Positions 45,466 to 55,088 of a stretch of DNA of 64,000 bases are shown here, one piece after another. The notes beneath the pieces were generated by a model. That model saw only the letters and a list, made by a program, of their open reading frames with translations, had not been told where the DNA came from and searched no databases. Source of the DNA: CAYPAV01 sp964408805 (GTDB lineage: Bacteria > Pseudomonadota > Alphaproteobacteria > UBA8366); contig CAYPAV010000002.1 in NCBI GenBank assembly GCA_964408805.1, forward strand, positions 186,001 to 250,000. The letters run 5' to 3'. The position numbers and the translations under genes were made by a program. Positions within the stretch are counted from its first letter, which is position 1, and every line of letters begins with the position of its first letter.

Positions 45466-46656
45466 ATGAGCGGTGAAGACGTCAGCATGACGCTCGGCGT
45501 CGACTTCCCGGAAATTCGGGAAGCCGTCGCCAAGATTTGCGAAGCCTATCCGGGGGATTATTGGCGCGACCTCGAGGATCAACCGCCCGAGGGCAGCTAT
45601 CCGACCGCCTTCGTCAATGCGTTGACCGAAGCCGGCTTTCTCGGCGCTCTGATCCCGGAGGAATACGGCGGCTCGGGCCTGCCCATTCGCGCCGGCGCGG
45701 TGATCCTGGAGACGATCCACGCCAACGGCTGCAGTGCCGCCGCCTGCCACGCCCAGATGTACATCATGGGAACCTTGCTGCGCCACGGCAACGAGACCCA
45801 GAAGCGCGAATACCTGCCCAAGATCGCGTCCGGCGCGTTGCGCCTCCAGGCGTTCGGCGTGACCGAGCCGACGACGGGCACCGACACCACGCAAACCAAG
45901 ACCCGCGCCGAGAAGGACGGTAACGACGCCTATATCGTCAACGGTCAGAAGGTCTGGACCAGCCGGGCGCTGCATTCCGACCTGATGCTGCTTCTCGCCC
46001 GGACGACACCGGCCGACCAGGTCAAGAAACGCGTGGATGGAATTTCCGTCTTCCTGATCGATCTTCGGACCGCCGTCGGCAATGGCTGCGAAATTCGGCC
46101 CCTGGACGCCATGATCAATCACAACACGACCGAGGTGTTCTTCGACAACCTTCGCATTCCGGCCGACACGCTGATTGGCGAGGAAGGCAAGGGCTTTCGC
46201 TATATCCTGGACGGGATGAACGCGGAACGCATTCTGATCTCGGGCGAATCGATCGGAGATGCGCGCTATTTCACCGAGAAAGCGGTCGACTACGCCAATG
46301 AACGCGTGGTCTTCGGACGGCCGATCGGCCAGAACCAAGGCATCCAATTTCCCATCGCCGGCGCCCATGCGGAGATAGAGGCGGCGGAATTGATGGCTCG
46401 AAAGGCGGCCGCCCTCTTCGAGGCCGGCGTCGAGTGCGGCGCGGAGGCCAATATCGCCAAGCATCTGGCCGCCGAGGCGGCCTGGAAGATGGGCGAGGCC
46501 TGCATGCAGACCTTTGGCGGCTTCGCCTATGCCCGCGAATACGATATCGAGCGGAAATGGCGGGAATGCCGGCTCTATCGGACCGCCCCCATCTCGACCA
46601 ACCTCATCCTCAGCTATATCGGCCAGCATGTCCTCGGCATGCCTCGGTCATTTTGA
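45466..46656 (+). CDS. Acyl-CoA dehydrogenase
   Basis: 396 residues. FGVTEPTTGTDTTQTKTRA (about 136-154) is the flavin-binding acyl-CoA dehydrogenase signature, and FGRPIGQNQGIQFPIA contains the C-terminal domain motif. Catalytic Glu cannot be assigned with certainty from the sequence. It introduces a 2,3-double bond in an acyl-CoA. The ATG at 45466 lies 5 bases after the HMG-lyase stop; an ATG 21 bases further is the alternative. A second, distinct dehydrogenase is six genes downstream. Confidence 0.92.
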   Translation: MSGEDVSMTLGVDFPEIREAVAKICEAYPGDYWRDLEDQPPEGSYPTAFVNALTEAGFLGALIPEEYGGSGLPIRAGAVILETIHANGCSAAACHAQMYIMGTLLRHGNETQKREYLPKIASGALRLQAFGVTEPTTGTDTTQTKTRAEKDGNDAYIVNGQKVWTSRALHSDLMLLLARTTPADQVKKRVDGISVFLIDLRTAVGNGCEIRPLDAMINHNTTEVFFDNLRIPADTLIGEEGKGFRYILDGMNAERILISGESIGDARYFTEKAVDYANERVVFGRPIGQNQGIQFPIAGAHAEIEAAELMARKAAALFEAGVECGAEANIAKHLAAEAAWKMGEACMQTFGGFAYAREYDIERKWRECRLYRTAPISTNLILSYIGQHVLGMPRSF

Positions 46657-46666
46657 TAACAAAACA

Positions 46667-47542
46667 ATGTCCGCGCCACACCTTCGCCGCTCCATGCTGT
46701 TCGTACCGGCCCTCCGGCCGGACCGGTTCGAGAAGGCGCTCGCCACCGGCACGGATATCGTCATCGTCGATTGGGAAGATGCGGTCGTGGCCGATCGAAA
46801 GGCCGAGGCGCGGCAACTGTCGGCGCCGTTTTTCGCGGCTCCTCGGGCGGACTCGGCACTCCGCTACCTCCGCATCAATAGCCCGCGGACCGATGAAGGA
46901 TTGCGGGATCTCACATTTCTTTTCGATATCGAAACATTTCCCGACGGTATTTTGATTCCGAAAGTGGAATCGCCGGAGGAAGTCCGCTGGCTTGACGAAA
47001 TCCTGTCCCCCTATCGCGCCGATATAGAGCTTTATCCGGCGGTGGAGACGGCGAAAGGCGTCCGAGCCGCCGCCGAAATCGCCTTGGCCTCGCCACGAAA
47101 CGCCCTCATCGGCTTTGGGGTCGTCGACCTCGCCGCCGAGATGGGGTCCGATATGAGCTGGGAGACGATGCTCTATACCCGATCCCGCGTGGTCCATGCC
47201 GCGGCGGAGGCCGGAATCGAGGCTATGGACACGGTCTGGATCGACATCGCCGACGGAGACGGCTTGGCCGTGGAATTGCGGCGGGCACGCGCCCTCGGCT
47301 ATACGGGCAAGGCGGCGATCCATCCGTCCCAGATCACCCCCATCCACGCCGCTTTCAGCCCGAGCACGACGGAGATCGCCAGCGCGCAACGGATCGTAGA
47401 TGCCGCGGGCGGCGAATTCTCCGGTGCTCTACAGGTCGACGGCAAGTTGATCGACGAGCCGGTCATCATCGCCGCGCGGCGGACCTTGGCCTTGGCGGCG
47501 CAACTATCGGCTGTGCCGGACGCGGCGGGACGTGCCGGATGA
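46667..47542 (+). CDS. CitE-like CoA ester lyase
   Basis: 291 residues of the HpcH/HpaI-citrate lyase beta TIM barrel. RSMLFVPALRPDRFEKAL at the start, VDWEDAVVADRKAEAR (about 34-49), LRINSPRTDEG and the metal-binding Glu in AVETAKGV are family motifs; KAAIHPSQI is the CoA-binding loop. Likely cleaves a malyl-CoA-type substrate (beta-methylmalyl- or citramalyl-CoA) to acetyl-CoA plus pyruvate or similar. Its stop overlaps the PrpD start. Confidence 0.9.
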   Translation: MSAPHLRRSMLFVPALRPDRFEKALATGTDIVIVDWEDAVVADRKAEARQLSAPFFAAPRADSALRYLRINSPRTDEGLRDLTFLFDIETFPDGILIPKVESPEEVRWLDEILSPYRADIELYPAVETAKGVRAAAEIALASPRNALIGFGVVDLAAEMGSDMSWETMLYTRSRVVHAAAEAGIEAMDTVWIDIADGDGLAVELRRARALGYTGKAAIHPSQITPIHAAFSPSTTEIASAQRIVDAAGGEFSGALQVDGKLIDEPVIIAARRTLALAAQLSAVPDAAGRAG

Positions 47543-48945
47543 CCGAAATCACCCGCAAACTGGCCGATTTCGTCGCCGATCTCGACTATGACGATATCCC
47601 GTCCGAAGTTATTTTGAGAGCTAAATTATTGACCCTGGACCTCATCGGGATCGCGCTTCGGGCCCGTCATCACGCGGATTCGACAACGGCGATGATGCGG
47701 GCGACCGAAATTCTGGGCGCCGATGGCGGGACCTGCGGAGTCTTCGGCGATACGCGCTGGTTTTCGCCGGCTGCGGCGGCGTTGATGAATGGGGCCCTCG
47801 GGCATTCGCTTGATTTCGACGATACCCACGCCGCAGCATCGGTCCACCCGAGCGCCCCCGTGGTGCCGGCGGCGCTGGCGGCGGCGCAACTGCCGGGCGC
47901 ATCGGGTCGGGAAGCCGTCACCGCCATTATCGCCGGCTACGAGGTGATCTGCCGGCTCGGTCAGGCGCTGGGCCCTGACGGCCATTACGACCGCGGCTAC
48001 CATCCGACGGCGACCTGCGGCGCCTTCGCGGCGACGGCGGCGGCGGCGAAGGTCATGGGGCTCTCGCGGGACGAAATCGAAAGCGCCTTCGGTATTGCCC
48101 TCTCGCAAACCTCGGGCTCGATGCAGTTTCTCGAGAACGGGGCCTGGACCATGCGCTACCAGGTCGGCAACGCGGCCAAGAACGGCCTCGTCGCCGCGAG
48201 TTTCGCCCGCGAAGGCTTCGTGGGTGCCAGCCATCCGATCGAGGGCCGCTACGGGTTCCTCAACGCCTATGCGCCGAATCCGAACCACGACCGGGCGGCC
48301 GCCGGCCTCGGCGAGGTTTGGGAAACCATGAACATCGCAGTGAAACCCTATCCGGGCTGCCGCTTCGCCCATGCCGCGATTGATGCGGCGATCGATCTCA
48401 AACGCGAACATGATCTCGGACCGGACGATATCGACTCCATTGCCGTCGGCCTGTCGCGAAAAGGGCTCGACCTGACCGGCACCCCGGAGCCGCAGAAGCG
48501 AACGCCGGAGAATATCGTCGATGCGCAGTTCTCCGTCCATTTCCTGATCGCCGTCGCCCTGCAGAAAGGTCGTGTCGATTGGGATGACTTCGAAACGCAT
48601 CTCAGCGACGAGGAGACCTCGCGGCTGATGCAGCGAATCCACGCCTTCCACGAGGCCGAAGCGGATAGCGACGCCAACGCACGTCACGCCGCCTCGCTCA
48701 GTATCGAGACACGGGACGGCCGGAATCTGACCCGCTTCCAGAGACTTCCCCGCGGTGAGTTCGGCAATTTCCTGACCGGGATCGAGCTTCGCGCCAAGTT
48801 CCGCTCGCTGGTGGCGCCCTGCATCGGGCGCACGGCCGAAATGCGGCTCTACGACACGATCATGCGGATCGAGGAAGAGGCCATCGACGATCTCTTCTAT
48901 CGCACCATGCCGCCCGCGGTGAACGCCATGGCGGGAGAGGATTAG
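47539..48945 (+). CDS. MmgE/PrpD family protein
   Basis: 468 residues with the all-helical N-terminal half. LGHSLDFDDTHAAASVHPSA (about 91-110) and GCRFAHAAIDAAIDL are PrpD motifs. Characterised members are 2-methylcitrate dehydratase and cis-aconitate or itaconate-related decarboxylase and dehydratase enzymes. In a dicarboxylyl-CoA operon a hydratase/dehydratase or an itaconate-type decarboxylase are the reasonable options. Coupled to the lyase through ATGA. Confidence 0.88.
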   Translation: MTEITRKLADFVADLDYDDIPSEVILRAKLLTLDLIGIALRARHHADSTTAMMRATEILGADGGTCGVFGDTRWFSPAAAALMNGALGHSLDFDDTHAAASVHPSAPVVPAALAAAQLPGASGREAVTAIIAGYEVICRLGQALGPDGHYDRGYHPTATCGAFAATAAAAKVMGLSRDEIESAFGIALSQTSGSMQFLENGAWTMRYQVGNAAKNGLVAASFAREGFVGASHPIEGRYGFLNAYAPNPNHDRAAAGLGEVWETMNIAVKPYPGCRFAHAAIDAAIDLKREHDLGPDDIDSIAVGLSRKGLDLTGTPEPQKRTPENIVDAQFSVHFLIAVALQKGRVDWDDFETHLSDEETSRLMQRIHAFHEAEADSDANARHAASLSIETRDGRNLTRFQRLPRGEFGNFLTGIELRAKFRSLVAPCIGRTAEMRLYDTIMRIEEEAIDDLFYRTMPPAVNAMAGED

Positions 48946-48947
48946 AG

Positions 48948-49475
48948 ATGAGCTACGGCAAGAAGAAAATCGGCCCGAACCGCTATCGCGAGGAGATTGG
49001 CCGGTATCTGGAGGATTTCAACGTCGGCGACATCTACGAACACCGCCCGGGCCGGTCGATCACCGAGTCCGACAACACCTGGTTCACGCTGCTGACCATG
49101 AACCAGCACCCGGTACATTTCGACAAGGCCTATGCGGCGAAGAGCGAGTTCGGAAAACCGCTGGTGAACTCCTGTCTGACGCTGTCGATCGTGGCCGGCA
49201 TGAGCGTCAGCGACACCAGTCAAAAGGCGATCGCCAATCTCGGCTGGACCGACATCAACATGCCGCAACCCGTCTTCGTCGGAGACACGCTTTATTCCGA
49301 GAGCGAGGTCCTGGACAAGCGCGAGTCGAAATCGCGGCCGACCCAAGGCATCGTTACCGTTCGCACCACCGGCAAGAACCAGGACGGGGTCGTCGTGATG
49401 ACCTACGAACGCGCCTTCCTGGTGCCGAAGCGCGGGCACGGCGTCGACGACCTGATCGATGCGGCGAGCGATTAG
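48948..49475 (+). CDS. MaoC-type enoyl-CoA hydratase (itaconyl/mesaconyl-CoA hydratase-like)
   Basis: 175 residues, a single hotdog domain. TESDNTWFTLLTMNQHPVHF (about 40-59) holds the R-hydratase Asp/His pair. The sequence pattern, including SLTLSIVAGMSVSDTS-like text read as TLSIVAGMSVSDTSQKA, closely follows the MaoC proteins next to CitE lyases in mycobacterial leucine/dicarboxylate operons (Rv2499c type). It lies between the two CitE-like lyase regions, so it likely hydrates the enoyl-CoA those lyases cleave. Confidence 0.88.
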   Translation: MSYGKKKIGPNRYREEIGRYLEDFNVGDIYEHRPGRSITESDNTWFTLLTMNQHPVHFDKAYAAKSEFGKPLVNSCLTLSIVAGMSVSDTSQKAIANLGWTDINMPQPVFVGDTLYSESEVLDKRESKSRPTQGIVTVRTTGKNQDGVVVMTYERAFLVPKRGHGVDDLIDAASD

Positions 49476-49494
49476 CGGGATAGGGAACGCACGG

Positions 49495-50349
49495 GTGAAT
49501 CACAGACGACGCAACCGGCGAAGCGCCATGTTTTTCCCCGCCGTCTCGCCCGAAAGGTGGGACGAGGCGATCTCGACAGGCGCCGATATCATCGTCTTCG
49601 ACATGGAGGACGCGGTCCAGCCCGCGCGAAAGGAAGAGGCGCGGCGGCTTGCTCTCCCGCTCTTCGAACGATCGGCCGGGCGACCGCTGATCTGCGGCCT
49701 TCGCATCAACAGCCCTCGAAGCGACGAGGGCATCAAGGATCTCCTGGCGATTTTGGAGACGGCGTCGCCGCCCGATGCGCTGGTGATCCCGAAAGTCTCG
49801 AGCGCGGAAGAGATACAATGGGTCGCCGGAATATTGGCGCCGCGCCATCCGGAAGTGGAGATTGTCGCTCTCGTTGAGACCGAGGAAGGGATCGAGCGCG
49901 TGGACGCCATCGCAAAAGCGGCCCCCCAGGTCGGATGCGTCCTGTTCGGCTATGTCGACTACACCGGCGAGATTGGGTCCGACATGGGGATGGAAGCCCT
50001 GCAATATGCCCGCAGCCGGATCGTCAAGGCCTGCTCGGCGGCCGGCATCGATTCAATCGACGGCCCTTTCCTCGACCCCGAGGACACCGACGGCCTGCTC
50101 CGCGAAACCCGCATCGTGGCGGCAATGGGTTTCATGGGCAAGGCGTCCTACGACGCCGCTCAAATCCCGCACATTCACGGCGTCTTCACCCCAACCACCG
50201 ACGAGATCGACTTCGCCCGGCGGGTGCTCGACGCCGTTGCCGCCAGCGATACCGGAACGGCCAGGGTCGACGGGCAATCGGTCAACAAGGCCAGCTTAAA
50301 ATCCGCGCGCCATACGCTCGACATCGCCGAGCGCCGCGGCGCCCTATAG
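49495..50349 (+). CDS. CitE-like CoA ester lyase (second copy)
   Basis: 284 residues starting at GTG 49495, with AGGGA upstream; the start gives MNHRRRNRRSAMFFPAV. FDMEDAVQPARKEEARR (about 36-52), LRINSPRSDEGI and ALVETEEGIERVDAIA are the lyase motifs. It is only a distant paralogue of the first lyase, so a second substrate or the other half of a heteromer is possible. Confidence 0.88.
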   Translation: MNHRRRNRRSAMFFPAVSPERWDEAISTGADIIVFDMEDAVQPARKEEARRLALPLFERSAGRPLICGLRINSPRSDEGIKDLLAILETASPPDALVIPKVSSAEEIQWVAGILAPRHPEVEIVALVETEEGIERVDAIAKAAPQVGCVLFGYVDYTGEIGSDMGMEALQYARSRIVKACSAAGIDSIDGPFLDPEDTDGLLRETRIVAAMGFMGKASYDAAQIPHIHGVFTPTTDEIDFARRVLDAVAASDTGTARVDGQSVNKASLKSARHTLDIAERRGAL

Positions 50350-50368
50350 CCAAGATCGGAGAAAACGA

Positions 50369-51529
50369 ATGCCTGATTCGACCGCTGTCGACGAACAGGA
50401 CGTCCTCATCCTGCAGACGCTCGAACAGTTCCTCGAACGCGACGTCCGCCCGCACGTCATGGAACTCGAACACAACGACATCTGGCCCGAGGAGATCGTC
50501 GGCAAGATGTCGGAGCTCGGCCTTTTCGGCGCCATTATCGACGAGGAATACGGCGGGCTGGGTCTCTCCTGTACCACCTACGCCAAGATCTGCGAGAAGG
50601 TCTCCCATACCTGGATGTCGCTGGCCGGAATCTTCAACTCGCACCTCATCATGTCGGCCGCCGTCCAGCGCTTCGGCACCGAGGAACAGAAACTGAAATG
50701 GTTGCCGAAATTCGCGACGGGCGAGTTGCGGGGCGGAATCGCACTGACCGAGCCGAATTGCGGCACCGATCTTCAAGCGATCCGCACGCGGGCGGTCCGG
50801 GATGGCGACGAATACGTGGTCAACGGCAACAAGACCTGGATCTCGAACGGTATCAACGCCCATGTCATCCTCGTCCTGGCGAAGACCGATTGGGAGATCG
50901 AGCCCCGGCATCGCGGCATCAGCCTATTCCTGATCGAGAAGAGCGAGAGCTTCCGCGCGGCGCGGAAACTGGAGAAACTCGGCTACAAGGGCATCGATAC
51001 GGCCGAACTCATCATCGAGAACTGCCGTGTGCCGGCCGACCAATTGGTCGGCACCGAGGAAGGCCAGGGCTTCAAGCAGATCATGGGAGGGCTGGAGCTC
51101 GGCCGGATAAACGTCGCCGCCCGAGGATGCGGCGTCGCCAGCGCCTCGCTCGACGAGGCCGTCAAATATTCCCAGCAGCGCGAGACCTTCGGCACGCCCA
51201 TCTGTAATCACCAGGCGATCCAGTTGAAGCTCGCCGATATGGTGACCCGGGTCGAGGCGGCGCGGCTCCTGACCTACCGGGCGGCGGAGGCCTATGACAG
51301 GGGCGAACGCTGCGACATGGAGGCCGGCATGGCGAAGCTGCACGCGACCGAGGCCGCGGTCAGCAATTCGATGGATTCGATGCGAGTCCATGGCGGCTAC
51401 GGCTATTCCAAGGAATTCCCCGTCGAGCGCTTCTACCGAGACGCCCCCTTGCTGACGATCGGCGAAGGAACAAATGAACTGCAGCGCATCATTATCGCGC
51501 GCCAGTTGATCGCCCGTAACCCGATCTAG
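50369..51529 (+). CDS. Acyl-CoA dehydrogenase (second copy)
   Basis: 386 residues. EEYGGLGLSCTTYAKI and ALTEPNCGTDLQAIRTRA (about 128-145) are clear, plus FLIEKSESFRAARKLEKLGYK. The C-terminal VHGGYGYSKEFPVERFYRDA has the Glu-containing loop of the family. It probably desaturates a short branched or dicarboxylic acyl-CoA. 19 bases after the lyase, with a good ribosome site. Confidence 0.93.
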   Translation: MPDSTAVDEQDVLILQTLEQFLERDVRPHVMELEHNDIWPEEIVGKMSELGLFGAIIDEEYGGLGLSCTTYAKICEKVSHTWMSLAGIFNSHLIMSAAVQRFGTEEQKLKWLPKFATGELRGGIALTEPNCGTDLQAIRTRAVRDGDEYVVNGNKTWISNGINAHVILVLAKTDWEIEPRHRGISLFLIEKSESFRAARKLEKLGYKGIDTAELIIENCRVPADQLVGTEEGQGFKQIMGGLELGRINVAARGCGVASASLDEAVKYSQQRETFGTPICNHQAIQLKLADMVTRVEAARLLTYRAAEAYDRGERCDMEAGMAKLHATEAAVSNSMDSMRVHGGYGYSKEFPVERFYRDAPLLTIGEGTNELQRIIIARQLIARNPI

Positions 51530-51538
51530 GACCCGAAC

Positions 51539-52741
51539 ATGCCGCCGCTTGAAGGCTGTCGCATCCTCGCCGTCGAACAATACGGCGCCGGCCCGTGGGG
51601 AACCCAGTATCTGGGCGACCTTGGGGCCGAGGTGATCAAGATCGAGAACCCGCGGGACGGCGGCGACATGGCGCGGCCGCTCGGCCCGTTTTTCCTGAAC
51701 GACGGCGAAGGCACGGCGGATTCGCTTTTTTTTCAAAGCGTTAATCGAAACAAGAAGAGCCTGACCCTCGACCTCGGCGATCCCGACGGGCAGGCGACCT
51801 TCCACGACCTGGTCAAGTCCGCCGATGCGGTGACCTGTAATCTCCGAGGTGACGTGCCGGGCAAGCTCGGCCTGACCTATGAGACGTTGGGCAAGGTCAA
51901 TCCAAAAATCGTCTGCGCCCATCTCACGGCTTACGGCCGCGAGGGCGAACGGGCGACGTGGCCCGGCTACGATTATCTGATGCAGGCGGAGGCCGGCTGG
52001 TTCTCGCTGACCGGCGAGCCGGACTCGCCGCCGACGCGGTTTGGCTTGTCGGTGGTCGACCTGATGACCGGCCTGTTGCAAGCCTATGCCACGGTATCGG
52101 GCATTCTCAGCGCCCGAACATCCGGCACGGGCCGCGATATCGATGTCAGCCTGTTCGATTTAGCGCTTTCGAACCTGTGTTATTCGGCGACTTGGCACCT
52201 GAATACGGGGCATGTTCAACAGCGCGAACCGCGGTCCGCGCACCCCTCGCTCACGCCTTGCGCCAGCTACCGGACCAAGGACGGCTGGATTTTCATCATG
52301 TGCAACAAGGAAAAATTCTGGCCGCTTCTCTGCGACAAGCTGGACCGGCGCGATTGGGGAACCGACCCCCGATACGCCACCTTCAAGGATCGCCTCAAGC
52401 ATCGGGAACAAATCACCGGGATGCTGGATGATGCTCTTGCGGCCAAGACAACGACGGAATGGCTCGCCGACTTGGCGGGCGCCGTGCCGGTGGCGCCGAT
52501 CCTCGACCTGCAACAGGCGCTGGAAAATCCGTTCGTCGTTGAGAACGACAAGATTCAGCAGCTTACGCACCAGACCGGCGAGGAATTCCGCCTGGTGGCA
52601 TCCCCGGTCATCTGCCCCGGTGACGAATTGCCGGCCCGTCCAGCGCCCGAACTCGGCGAGCATACATCTGAAATTCTCACCGGGCTTGGCTTGCTTGCAG
52701 ATCGGATCGAACATCTTCGCGAACGGGGCGTCATCGGATGA
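51539..52741 (+). CDS. CaiB/BaiF family CoA transferase
   Basis: 400 residues. LAVEQYGAGPWGTQYLGDLG, EVIKIENPRDGGDMAR and NRNKKSLTLDLGD are the family blocks, with catalytic Asp in WPGYDYLMQAEAG. In this operon it should activate the acid substrate to its CoA ester. Stop overlaps the GntR start (ATGA). Confidence 0.92.
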   Translation: MPPLEGCRILAVEQYGAGPWGTQYLGDLGAEVIKIENPRDGGDMARPLGPFFLNDGEGTADSLFFQSVNRNKKSLTLDLGDPDGQATFHDLVKSADAVTCNLRGDVPGKLGLTYETLGKVNPKIVCAHLTAYGREGERATWPGYDYLMQAEAGWFSLTGEPDSPPTRFGLSVVDLMTGLLQAYATVSGILSARTSGTGRDIDVSLFDLALSNLCYSATWHLNTGHVQQREPRSAHPSLTPCASYRTKDGWIFIMCNKEKFWPLLCDKLDRRDWGTDPRYATFKDRLKHREQITGMLDDALAAKTTTEWLADLAGAVPVAPILDLQQALENPFVVENDKIQQLTHQTGEEFRLVASPVICPGDELPARPAPELGEHTSEILTGLGLLADRIEHLRERGVIG

Positions 52742-53499
52742 ACGAACCCGCGATGCGCAAGAAACAGAACCAGCCGCGATATGTTTTGCTTTCGCAACAA
52801 TTGGCGAAAGGCATCCGCGACGGCAAATATCCGGTCGACAGCCTGTTGCCGACCGAGGCGGAACTGACCAAAAACCACAATGTCAGCCGATTTACCGTCC
52901 GCGAGGCGATCCGCCAGTTGCAGGAACAGGGGCTCGTGGTGCGTCGCCAGGGTGTCGGCACCCGCGTGATCGCGGCCGAACCGGCCCAGCGCTATACCCA
53001 CGGCTGGAGTTCGGTCGAGGAGCTGCTGCAATACAAGGTCGAGTCGGTCCTGAACGAGATGGAGCGGGCCGAGGTCCGGGCGGATGCTTCGCTGGCCGAC
53101 CTGCTGCAGTGCGCCGAGGGCGACGAATACCTTCGGCTTTCCGGGTTTCGGGTGCCGGTGGACCGCCCGGACGGCCCGCCGGTCTGCTGGACGGATATCT
53201 ATGTCGCCGAGCCATATGCCGAAATCCGCGATGAAATCGGCGTCTACAAGGATCTTATCGCCAATTTGATCGAGAGCCGCTACGGCACCGAAGCAGCTGA
53301 AATCCGACAAAATTTAACATCCGTTTCGATACCAGATCATTTGGCCGAACCGCTTGGTTTGCGGCGTGGCGCCCCGGCACTTCGCGTGCAGCGCTGGTAT
53401 ATCGGAACCGACGGCAAGCCCTTCGAAGTGACCATCAGCCTGCATCCAGGCGATCGCTTCAGCTATTCCATGCAGCTGCGGCGCAACGGCGATATGTGA
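52738..53499 (+). CDS. GntR-family transcriptional regulator (UTRA/HutC type)
   Basis: 253 residues. The winged-helix domain (about 12-75) contains LLPTEAELTKNHNVSRFTV and REAIRQLQEQGLVVRRQGVG, the GntR signature. The effector domain (about 90-250) is the UTRA fold, ending in GDRFSYSMQLRRNGD. It is the last gene of the operon and is the obvious ligand of the two palindromes at 44434-44459, giving autoregulation; an acyl-CoA or the acid may be the inducer. Confidence 0.92.
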   Translation: MNEPAMRKKQNQPRYVLLSQQLAKGIRDGKYPVDSLLPTEAELTKNHNVSRFTVREAIRQLQEQGLVVRRQGVGTRVIAAEPAQRYTHGWSSVEELLQYKVESVLNEMERAEVRADASLADLLQCAEGDEYLRLSGFRVPVDRPDGPPVCWTDIYVAEPYAEIRDEIGVYKDLIANLIESRYGTEAAEIRQNLTSVSIPDHLAEPLGLRRGAPALRVQRWYIGTDGKPFEVTISLHPGDRFSYSMQLRRNGDM

Positions 53500-53554
53500 G
53501 GGTTCGACGGAGGGCTGGATGGCGAGGCGACGGCGGCCAATTAGCTCAATTCGA

Positions 53555-54451
53555 TCAATCGGTAATCTCCGGCAACTCGAAATCGGCCGCCCGTTCGACG
53601 ACCTTGATGATCTCGCTGAGATCGCCCGGCCCCATCCCCATCGCTAGAGCCTGCATCAGCGTCTGATAGGTCGCCGAGGCCACCATCTGCGGCACCTCGA
53701 GGCGCTCCGCCTCCATCCGCCAAAGGGTCGCGTCCTTTTCGGAAATGTACATCGGAGCTTCCATGTCGAACTTCCGGTTCAGAACAAAACCCGGAATTTT
53801 CGCCAGCGTGGCGCTGTTCTGGCCGGAGCCGATGTTGACGACCTCGAGCAGCTTCAGGGGATCGATGCCCGCCTTCGCCGCCATGACAAGGCCTTCGCAG
53901 CCAATTACGAGGTTGGTCATAGACAGGATATTGTTGACGATCTTGACGATCTGAGCCTGCCCGACCTTGTCGCCGACATAAACGATTTCACCGGCAAACG
54001 CTTTGAGGAATGGCTCAACCTGTTCGAAGACGGCCTTCGGCCCGGAGGAGATCACGGTAATGTTCCGATCCCAGGCACGTTTCGTACCCCCAGTGATCGG
54101 CGAATCCAGCATGGGGATGCCGTGCTCGGCCATCTCGGCCTCGATGGCCCCGACCGCCTCTGTCCCCATCGTTCCCAGATTGACGAAGAGCTTCATTTGG
54201 TCGCCATGGATGACACCGTCCTTGCCATAGGCGACGTCGTGGAAACTGGCGACACTCGGCATGCAGGCGAAAACGACGTCGCTCTCGTCGGCCACCTCTT
54301 TCGGCGAATCGACGATCCGCGCCTGACGATCGGCGAGATAGGTCGTCGCCTCGGGCACGATATCATAGGCGACGAGGGAGGATTCCTGCGCCAAGATATT
54401 GGCCGCGAGAGGCAGCCCCATATTTCCGGTCCCGATAAAGCCTGCCTTCAT
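53555..54451 (-). CDS. NAD(P)-dependent beta-hydroxyacid dehydrogenase (3-hydroxyisobutyrate dehydrogenase family)
   Basis: 298 residues from the ATG at 54451, which gives the N-terminal nucleotide-binding motif MKAGFIGTGNMGLPLA; earlier in-frame codons are dropped. LDSPITGGTKRAWDRNITV (about 115-133) and the catalytic Lys in IVKIVNNILSMTNLV are family features. Substrates include 3-hydroxyisobutyrate, tartronate semialdehyde and glyoxylate. It is convergent with the GntR operon. Confidence 0.88.
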   Translation of the reverse strand: MKAGFIGTGNMGLPLAANILAQESSLVAYDIVPEATTYLADRQARIVDSPKEVADESDVVFACMPSVASFHDVAYGKDGVIHGDQMKLFVNLGTMGTEAVGAIEAEMAEHGIPMLDSPITGGTKRAWDRNITVISSGPKAVFEQVEPFLKAFAGEIVYVGDKVGQAQIVKIVNNILSMTNLVIGCEGLVMAAKAGIDPLKLLEVVNIGSGQNSATLAKIPGFVLNRKFDMEAPMYISEKDATLWRMEAERLEVPQMVASATYQTLMQALAMGMGPGDLSEIIKVVERAADFELPEITD

Positions 54452-54572
54452 GTCCGCTGTCTCCCTTGGCACTATGTCACTCTGGGTCGCGGCCACGCGC
54501 GACACTGCCTAAGTTAGCGGGGCAGCCTTGGCGGGCAAGCTCATGGCCCCTCGCCAATCGAAAGGACGGCGC

Positions 54573-54929
54573 ATGATTACGGTATACGGCCTCAAGAACT
54601 GCGACACCTGTCGGAAGGCGCGGAAATGGCTGGATGCCGAGGACCGGCCGCATCACTTCCGTGACATCCGCGCCGAACCCGTCGACCGGGAGAAACTGCA
54701 ACAATGGGCCGACGCGGTCGGGTGGGAGGTCTTGCTGAACCGGCGCGGCACGACCTGGCGCGGCCTCCCGGAAGCGGAAAAGGTCGGCGTCGATGCCGAG
54801 AAAGCAATGGTCCTCATGCACCAATACCCCGCTCTGCTGAAACGTCCCGTCTTCGAAGCCGAGGGTACGGTGATCGTCGGATTCAAAGCCGCCGACCAGG
54901 TCCGCCTCGCGGCACTTTCCGGCGATTAA
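54573..54929 (+). CDS. ArsC/Spx/YffB-family protein
   Basis: 118 residues of the thioredoxin-fold ArsC/Spx group. The N-terminus MITVYGLKNCDTCRKA carries the CxxC of YffB-type proteins, and KVGVDAEKAMVLMHQYPALL follows the family. True arsenate reductases and Spx differ in their Cys and Arg; this is closest to YffB, of unknown activity. ATG at 54573 with AAAGGA nearby. Confidence 0.85.
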   Translation: MITVYGLKNCDTCRKARKWLDAEDRPHHFRDIRAEPVDREKLQQWADAVGWEVLLNRRGTTWRGLPEAEKVGVDAEKAMVLMHQYPALLKRPVFEAEGTVIVGFKAADQVRLAALSGD

Positions 54930-54962
54930 CCTGAAAAATCCGACGGCTTGAGATCTCGCTGT

Positions 54963-54984
54963 ATCTGTCCCAACTGCTACAGAT
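54963..54984. repeat. Inverted repeat upstream of the flavoprotein operon
   Basis: ATCTGT (54963-54968) and ACAGAT (54979-54984) separated by 10 bases. It lies about 105 bases before the flavoprotein start and could bind a regulator; no regulator gene adjoins it. Confidence 0.35.
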
Positions 54985-55088
54985 CAATGTTGACCCGATC
55001 CTAATCTGTTCTTGTTGGCGTACGAACCGACCTCCGCTTCGGCGGATTTCCGACGCGCCGGGCGTGACAGGGATCGAGGGGAAAGCAT

